A stretch of DNA of 64,000 nt from NCBI RefSeq assembly GCF_000745775.1, contig NZ_KN050752.1, positions 233,074 through 297,073 on the forward strand, read 5' to 3'. Positions 59,701 through 64,000 of this stretch are shown piece by piece (position 1 is the first letter of the stretch; every line of letters begins with the position of its first letter). The notes under the pieces are model-generated. The model did not search any database. It was not told the origin of the DNA and saw only the letters and a list, made by a program, of their open reading frames with translations. The DNA is from Flavobacterium sp. ASV13 (lineage in GTDB: Bacteria; Bacteroidota; Bacteroidia; Flavobacteriales; Flavobacteriaceae). The position numbers and the translations under genes were made by a program.

Positions 59701-60110
59701 TGGACAAGCAGGGGACGCTAGATATTGTTATTTCTGGAAATAATGTAACTTTATCACTAGAAGACGTCGAAATAACATCTCAGGATATTGAAGGATGGCT
59801 GGTTGCAAATTCAAATGGAATTACAGTTGCGCTTGACATTACAATTTCTGAAGAGTTGAAAAATGAAGGTATCGCGAGAGAATTGGTAAACAGAATTCAG
59901 AATATCCGTAAAGATTCAGGATTTGAAGTTACTGATAAGATTAAGGTACAGATAAAGAGAGACGGCATTTTAGAAGATGCAGTTTTGAAAAACTTAGACT
60001 ATATTAAGTCTGAGACACTAACAGATGATTTGGTTTTTGTGGATGCTTTAGAAAACGGCACAGAAATTGAGTTTGATGATATTAAAACAATGATATTAAT
60101 TTCAAAATAA
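56709..60110 (+). CDS. ileS: Isoleucyl-tRNA synthetase
   Basis: IleS charges tRNA-Ile. The 1133-residue protein is longer than the ~940-residue E. coli enzyme, consistent with the eukaryote-like/type-2 group. It has the class I HIGH region FEGPPSANGLPGIHHVMAR (47-65). The CP1 editing domain includes AWTTTPWTLPSNTAL and GTGIVHTAPTFG, and KMSKS lies near residue 682 (NGIKMSKSKGN). The anticodon-binding domain follows. Type-2 IleS proteins are often less sensitive to mupirocin; that is family knowledge, not shown here. Downstream are dksA-like and lspA. Confidence 0.96.
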   Translation: MSTKFTEYKGLDLPTVASEVLDFWKKENIFEKSVTTREGAEPFVFFEGPPSANGLPGIHHVMARAIKDIFCRYKTQKGFQVKRKAGWDTHGLPVELGTEKELGITKEDIGKTISIEEYNEACKKTVMRYTDVWNDLTEKMGYWVDMEDPYVTYKPKYMESVWWLLKQIYDKGLLYKGYTIQPYSPKAGTGLSSHEVNQPGAYRDVTDTTIVAQFKTLPETLPSFLQGFGDIHILAWTTTPWTLPSNTALTVGPKIDYVLVKTFNQYTFEPINVVLAKNLVGKQFGKGFFLSEDDADFDNVKNGDKKLPYKILTEAKGKDLVEIRYEQLLPYVLPYQNAENAFRVIAGDFVTTEDGTGIVHTAPTFGADDAKVAKEAKPEVPPMLVLDEEGNAVPLVDLQGKFTSHVGELAGKYVKNEYYDAGQAPEKSVDVEIAIRLKEENKAFKVEKYVHSYPHSWRTDEPLLYYPLDSWFIKVTDVKDRMFDLNETINWKPKSTGEGRFGNWLKNANDWNLSRSRYWGIPLPIWRTEDKKEEVLIGSVEELYNAIEKSIEAGFQKENPFKGFEIGNMSESNYDLIDLHKNVVDQITLVSASGQPMKRESDLIDVWFDSGAMPYAQWHYPFENQDKIDGNKDFPANFIAEGVDQTRGWFYTLHAIGTLVFDKVAYKNVVSNGLVLDKNGIKMSKSKGNTIDPFKTIEEYGPDATRWYMIMNANPWDNLKFDLEGIAEVRRKFFGTLYNTYSFFSLYANIDGFKYVEAEIPLNERPEIDQWIISELNTLVKFVDECYEDYEPTKATRAISEFVQENLSNWYVRLCRRRFWKGEYAKDKIAAYQTLYTCLLTISKLSAPVAPFFMDKLYRDLTASTGTEDFASVHLAEFPKFVENFVNKTLESKMQKAQTISSLVLSLRKKEMIKVRQPLQKVMIPVLDENQRAEIEAISDLVKAEVNVKEIELLDDASGILVKQIKPNFKALGPRFGKDMGLISREIQGFTAEQINELDKQGTLDIVISGNNVTLSLEDVEITSQDIEGWLVANSNGITVALDITISEELKNEGIARELVNRIQNIRKDSGFEVTDKIKVQIKRDGILEDAVLKNLDYIKSETLTDDLVFVDALENGTEIEFDDIKTMILISK

Positions 60111-60121
60111 AGTATAATACC

Positions 60122-60502
60122 ATGATAGATGAAATTACAAGATACTCTGACGCTGATTTGGCGGAGTTCAAAGAAATAATCCAAGCAAAAATTAAAAAAG
60201 CACAAGAAGATCTTGATTTGATCAAAAGTGCCTATATGAATGATTTGAATAACGGAACAGACGATACATCTCCAACTTTCAAAGCTTTTGAAGAAGGAAG
60301 TGAAACAATGTCTAAAGAAGCAAACTCTCAATTGGCAATTCGTCAGGAGAAGTTTATCCGCGACTTAAAAAACGCATTATTCCGTGTTGAAAACAAAACA
60401 TATGGTATTTGCAAAGTAACAGGTAAATTAATCAGCAAAGAAAGGCTTAAAATTGTTCCTCATGCTACAATGAGTATCGAAGCTAAAAACTTGCAGAGAT
60501 AA
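60122..60502 (+). CDS. DksA/TraR-family protein with reduced zinc finger
   Basis: The 126-residue protein has an N-terminal coiled-coil (YSDADLAEFKEIIQAKIKKA, then LNNGTDDTSPTFKAFEEGSETMSKEA). The DksA-like C-terminal globule reads YGICKVTGKLISKERLKIVPHATMSIEA. Only one of the four zinc cysteines of E. coli DksA remains (YGIC); the others are replaced by T, T and S/A type residues. DksA-type proteins bind RNA polymerase's secondary channel with ppGpp. It lies 11 bases after ileS, ends at its own terminator and precedes lspA. Confidence 0.88.
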   Translation: MIDEITRYSDADLAEFKEIIQAKIKKAQEDLDLIKSAYMNDLNNGTDDTSPTFKAFEEGSETMSKEANSQLAIRQEKFIRDLKNALFRVENKTYGICKVTGKLISKERLKIVPHATMSIEAKNLQR

Positions 60503-60519
60503 TAATATTATCATTCTTA

Positions 60520-60550
60520 AAAAAAGCGTCCCATTTTGGGGCGCTTTTTT
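60520..60550 (+). terminator. Terminator of the ileS-dksA-like unit
   Basis: The arms AAAAAAGCGTCCC and GGGGCGCTTTTTT (one G-T pair) with a 5-base loop lie 18 bases after the stop codon. Confidence 0.8.
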
Positions 60551-60697
60551 CTTTAATACGACTTCCTAAGTTTTAATTTCGGTAAATTATATTGCGAGAA
60601 AGCATTTCTGACACATACAAAAAGCGAATCCGTTTGATTTCGATTTATTACGAAACAATTAACGTTACTTAAAAAGTGCTTTTTTGATTTAATTAGT

Positions 60698-60705
60698 TAT
60701 TTTTG
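60698..60705 (+). promoter_or_regulatory. -7 box of lspA
   Basis: TATTTTTG matches TAnnTTTG, 19 bases before the lspA ATG, downstream of the preceding terminator. The -33 box is unclear. Confidence 0.45.
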
Positions 60706-60724
60706 CGCATCAAAATTTTATAAA

Positions 60725-61321
60725 ATGTCATTACGAAAAGCGTATTTCCTTATATTTTTAGTTTTAATTGTTGATCAACTATCAAAAATCTACGTAAAAA
60801 CAAACTTTGTTCTTGGTGAAGAGGTTGTTTTATTTGATTGGTTTAAGATTCATTTTATAGAAAATGAAGGAATGGCATGGGGAACAAAAATACCTGGTGA
60901 ATACGGAAAATTAATTTTGACTGTTTTTAGAATTTTTGCTGTCTTTGGAATTGGATGGTGGCTTTCGGATGTGATTAAAAAACGTCATTCTACTTATTTA
61001 GTAGTGGCGATTGCATTAATTTTTGCTGGAGCTGCTGGTAATATCTTAGATTCGGTTTTTTACGGAGTTATTTTTGATGACAGCACGCACACTATGGCAA
61101 CACTTTTTTCTCCTAATCCATACGGAACTTGGTTTCACGGTTTAGTAGTTGATATGTTTTATTTTCCTATCTGGGAAGGGAATTTGCCAACTTGGCTGCC
61201 AATTTTTGGAGGAAAACATTTTGCTTTTTTCAATGCTATTTTTAATGTTGCCGATATAGCTATTTCTACAGGAGTTGGAATATTATTGGTTTTCAATAAA
61301 AGAGCTTTTCCAAAGCACTAA
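60725..61321 (+). CDS. lspA: Lipoprotein signal peptidase (signal peptidase II)
   Basis: LspA cleaves the signal peptide of diacylglyceryl-modified prolipoproteins in the inner membrane. The 198-residue protein has four membrane helices. The conserved LspA motifs are LVLIVDQLSKIYVK (box A), the active-site aspartates in GAAGNILDSVFYG and FNVADIAISTGVGIL, and NEGMAWG. It is somewhat longer than the ~165-residue E. coli protein owing to an insert between the two aspartate motifs. The many lipoproteins in this window would be its substrates. Confidence 0.94.
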   Translation: MSLRKAYFLIFLVLIVDQLSKIYVKTNFVLGEEVVLFDWFKIHFIENEGMAWGTKIPGEYGKLILTVFRIFAVFGIGWWLSDVIKKRHSTYLVVAIALIFAGAAGNILDSVFYGVIFDDSTHTMATLFSPNPYGTWFHGLVVDMFYFPIWEGNLPTWLPIFGGKHFAFFNAIFNVADIAISTGVGILLVFNKRAFPKH

Positions 61322-61406
61322 ATTCTGTCGATTTCTCAGATTCTTTAGATTTTTCAATGGATAGTATTTTATAAATACTATTTTTACCATACAAAAAAAT
61401 CGAATT

Positions 61407-64000
61407 ATGCAAAGTCCGTCTTTCTCTATTTATGATGCTTCTGCAGGCTCAGGAAAGACTTATACTTTGGTTAAAGAATATCTCAAAATTATTCTTTCTT
61501 CACCAAAAAACGATGCATATCGAAATATACTAGCGATTACTTTTACGAACAAAGCGGTTCACGAAATGAAAAGCCGTATTGTTGGTAGTCTTTCTGAATT
61601 TGCTAAAGATGAACCTTCTGAAAAAGCATCTGCATTAATGGAAGATTTGGCTCGGGAAACTGGGCTTTCAATCATTAAAATCAAAATTAAATCGCAAAGT
61701 ATTATTAAGCACTTAATTCATAATTATGCGGCTTTTGATATTTCGACAATTGATAAATTCACCCACAAAGTAATTCGGGCTTTTGCGCACGATCTAAATC
61801 TTCCAATGACTTTTGAAGTCACTTTGGATACTGAAAATTTATTGATTGAGGCGGTTGATGCAATAATTGCACAAGCAGGTCAGGATGAAACGTTGACCAA
61901 TTTACTTATCGATTTTACGATGGAGAAAACCGATGATGATAAAAGTTGGGACGTTTCTCGTGAAATCTTGGAAACCGGAAGATTGGTGCTCAATGAAAAT
62001 AATCGGAATGAAATTTTGCATTTTCACGATAAATCTATTGAAGAGTTTATCGAGATTAAAAAGAAAATGCTTGCGCTTTGCAAAGATTTGGAATCTGAAA
62101 ATGAAAGTTGGGCAATTGATGCGCTTTCGTTAATTGATAAAAACGGAATCGATTTGAAATCATTTTCACGTGGTACTTTTCCAAATCATCTAGAAAGTAT
62201 TCGTGACGGAAAATTCAATCCAAGAAATAAAACTTTTCATGAGTTTGATGACATTGCAATTAATAAAACGGCTAAAGATCGAGCTTTAATTGAAAATATT
62301 ATTCCAGATTTGCTTCAGATTTTGAGTAAGATTTACAAGAATTTCGAAAAAAGAGATTTTTATAAAGCTTTCCTGAAAAATATAACGCCACTTTCTTTGT
62401 TGAATACGGTAAGTAATGAATTGGCAAAAATACAGTCGGAACAAAATATTCTTTCTATTTCAGAATTTAATGCCATTATTCATCGCGAAATTCAGAATCA
62501 GCCTGCGCCTTTTATATATGAGCGTTTGGGCGAAAAGTATCGTCATTTTTTTATAGATGAATTTCAGGATACTTCTGAAATGCAGTGGCAAAATTTGATT
62601 CCGCTGATTGACAATTCACTTTCAGGTCAGGATGATTTAGGGAATAAAGGAACGCTAATGATTGTGGGCGATCCAAAACAATCAATCTATCGCTGGCGCG
62701 GAGGAAAAGCAGAGCAATTTATTGAGCTTAGTAAAGATGTAAATCCCTTTAATAATCCGGATAAAGAAATAAAGCATTTAAATACCAATTATAGAAGTTA
62801 TAGTGAGGTTATTGATTTTAATAATGCTTTTTTTAAATTAATTTCTTCTGAATTTTCAAACGAAGATTATAAGGATTTGTACGAAAATCATAGTTTTCAG
62901 AATTCAAATGCAAAAAAAGGAGGATATGTAAATATTTCATTTCTTCCAATTATTGAAAAGACTGATGCTGTAGAAGAAGACGAAGTTGTTGAAAAATCAG
63001 ATTTATATGTTTTAGCAACTTTAAATACAATTCTGAAAGTTGTTAATCAGGGTTTTCAGTACAGAGACATTGTGATTTTGACTCGAAAAAGAGGTCAGGG
63101 AATTGCAATTGCAAATTATTTAACGGAGCAAAATATTCCGCTTTTGTCTTCAGAAACTTTAATGATTCAGAATGCCACTGAAGTTCGTTTGATAATTCAT
63201 CTTCTAAAATATTTGAATAATAGCGCCGATTTAGAATCCAAAGCTAATTTTCTTCATTTTTTAGCTTCTAATATAAATCATGAAATGCCAATTCATGATT
63301 TTATCGAAAAAGGAATGTCAAATAGAGTAGAAGCCGATTTTGAAAAATGGCTTTTGACTTTTGATGTTTCATTAAATTTTGAGGATGTTAGAAAAAAATC
63401 ATTGTACGAAGCAGTTGAAATTATCATTTCTAAATTTATTCCTTCAGAAGGGACTGCTTATGTGCAGTTTTTTCTAGATATTGTTTTAGAAAGAGATATG
63501 AGGAGTCAGGCTGGTATAGCCGATTTTTTAAGTTACTGGGATAAAAATGCTGAAAAATTCAGTATTCCGTCTCCGGAAGGAAATAATGCTGTTCGGATCA
63601 TGACAATTCATAAATCGAAAGGTTTGGAATTTCCAGTTGTGATTATGCCGTTTGCTGAAGAAGATTATAATCGAAAGCCAAAAGATAAATTATGGCTCGA
63701 TGCTGAAAATGAAGATTTAGGAGTTCCAAAGGCTTTGATCGATAATAGTAGCGCGGTAGAAGGTTTTGGTGAAAGTGCTTCGGCGGTTTTTAATGTGAAA
63801 AAGCAGGAAGAATTATTAGATAATATTAATGTTTTGTATGTTGCTTTAACACGTGCTGAAGAACAATTATATGTTATCTCACAATCTTTGAACGAAAGAA
63901 AAGATGGAGAATTTCCTAGCAATATGGCGTCTTTTTTTATTAAGTATTTGATTAATCAAGGAATTTATGATTCAGGGAAATTAGAATATGAATTTGGGAA
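61407..64000 (+). CDS. UvrD/AddA (RecB)-like superfamily 1 helicase, 5' part
   Basis: The open frame runs from ATG at 61407 past the window end (864 codons visible). Superfamily 1A motifs are all in order: I (DASAGSGKTYTL, 10-21), Ia (AITFTNKAVHEMK), II (FIDEFQDTSEMQW), III (IVGDPKQSIYRWRGG), IV (NTNYRSYSEVIDF), V (MTIHKSKGLEFPVVIMP) and VI (YVALTRAEEQLYVIS). The large inserts between motifs match RecB/AddA-type exonuclease subunits rather than UvrD. A C-terminal nuclease domain, if any, lies outside the window. It probably acts in double-strand-break processing with an AddB-like partner. Confidence 0.9.
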   Translation, partial: MQSPSFSIYDASAGSGKTYTLVKEYLKIILSSPKNDAYRNILAITFTNKAVHEMKSRIVGSLSEFAKDEPSEKASALMEDLARETGLSIIKIKIKSQSIIKHLIHNYAAFDISTIDKFTHKVIRAFAHDLNLPMTFEVTLDTENLLIEAVDAIIAQAGQDETLTNLLIDFTMEKTDDDKSWDVSREILETGRLVLNENNRNEILHFHDKSIEEFIEIKKKMLALCKDLESENESWAIDALSLIDKNGIDLKSFSRGTFPNHLESIRDGKFNPRNKTFHEFDDIAINKTAKDRALIENIIPDLLQILSKIYKNFEKRDFYKAFLKNITPLSLLNTVSNELAKIQSEQNILSISEFNAIIHREIQNQPAPFIYERLGEKYRHFFIDEFQDTSEMQWQNLIPLIDNSLSGQDDLGNKGTLMIVGDPKQSIYRWRGGKAEQFIELSKDVNPFNNPDKEIKHLNTNYRSYSEVIDFNNAFFKLISSEFSNEDYKDLYENHSFQNSNAKKGGYVNISFLPIIEKTDAVEEDEVVEKSDLYVLATLNTILKVVNQGFQYRDIVILTRKRGQGIAIANYLTEQNIPLLSSETLMIQNATEVRLIIHLLKYLNNSADLESKANFLHFLASNINHEMPIHDFIEKGMSNRVEADFEKWLLTFDVSLNFEDVRKKSLYEAVEIIISKFIPSEGTAYVQFFLDIVLERDMRSQAGIADFLSYWDKNAEKFSIPSPEGNNAVRIMTIHKSKGLEFPVVIMPFAEEDYNRKPKDKLWLDAENEDLGVPKALIDNSSAVEGFGESASAVFNVKKQEELLDNINVLYVALTRAEEQLYVISQSLNERKDGEFPSNMASFFIKYLINQGIYDSGKLEYEFG

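Overview
The window is a chromosomal segment of a Flavobacterium-like member of the Bacteroidota. It is A+T-rich and gene-dense. Many genes are preceded by the Bacteroidota promoter motif TAnnTTTG. It carries lineage markers: PorZ of the type IX secretion system, the moxR/bat 'aerotolerance' operon, a DUF58 protein, Bacteroidota-type TonB receptors with a carboxypeptidase-like N-terminal domain, and a split LanB lanthipeptide locus. No rRNA, tRNA, CRISPR array, transposase or prophage gene was seen.

Layout. 1-4.2 kb: the 5' part of gpsA; a YqhD-type aldehyde reductase, an exported DJ-1/Hsp31-like protein and a divergent LysR regulator (possibly a carbonyl-stress module); a PKD-domain lipoprotein. 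4.3-7.4 kb: the yicC-gmk-nadD housekeeping operon, an ArsC/Spx-like protein and a DinB-family protein. 7.5-13.2 kb: a compact class I lanthipeptide locus on the minus strand, in transcription order nucleotidyltransferase, precursor peptide, LanC cyclase, LanB glutamylation protein, separate SpaB_C-type elimination protein. No exporter or leader peptidase lies beside it. 13.4-24.2 kb: RlpA, a small membrane protein, a large TonB-dependent receptor, pgi, three poorly characterised proteins, an M23 peptidase, tryptophan 2,3-dioxygenase and a DUF3108 protein. 24.2-27.4 kb: a candidate small RNA and the tyrosine-catabolism genes hppD and hmgA with a four-helix-bundle gene between them. 27.7-33.5 kb: a patatin-barrel fusion, uvrC, an aspartoacylase-like enzyme and 5-formyl-THF cyclo-ligase. 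33.6-43 kb: moxR, DUF58, a BatD-like protein and batA-B-C-D-E, all on the minus strand. 43-51 kb: an aldo/keto reductase, an SDR oxidoreductase, a Schlafen/AlbA_2 protein, a DUF3298 lipoprotein, a cystathionine gamma-synthase-type enzyme, an outer-membrane protein and gdhA. 51-64 kb, mostly plus strand: porZ, an MBOAT/SGNH O-acylation pair, recO, ileS, a DksA-like protein, lspA, and the 5' part of an AddA/RecB-like helicase that runs off the window.

Functional themes. Cell-envelope biology dominates (bat operon, PorZ, TonB receptor, patatin barrel, M23 peptidase, RlpA, MBOAT/SGNH), and amino-acid catabolism is clustered (Trp and Tyr dioxygenases). The accessory features most worth following up are the minimal lanthipeptide locus with its terminator-interrupted leader, the candidate small RNA upstream of the DUF3108/TDO genes, a 16-base palindromic word shared by the pgi and gdhA upstream regions, and intergenic inverted repeats built from locus-specific short words. 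All functional calls come from reading motifs and family resemblance; no database search was run.
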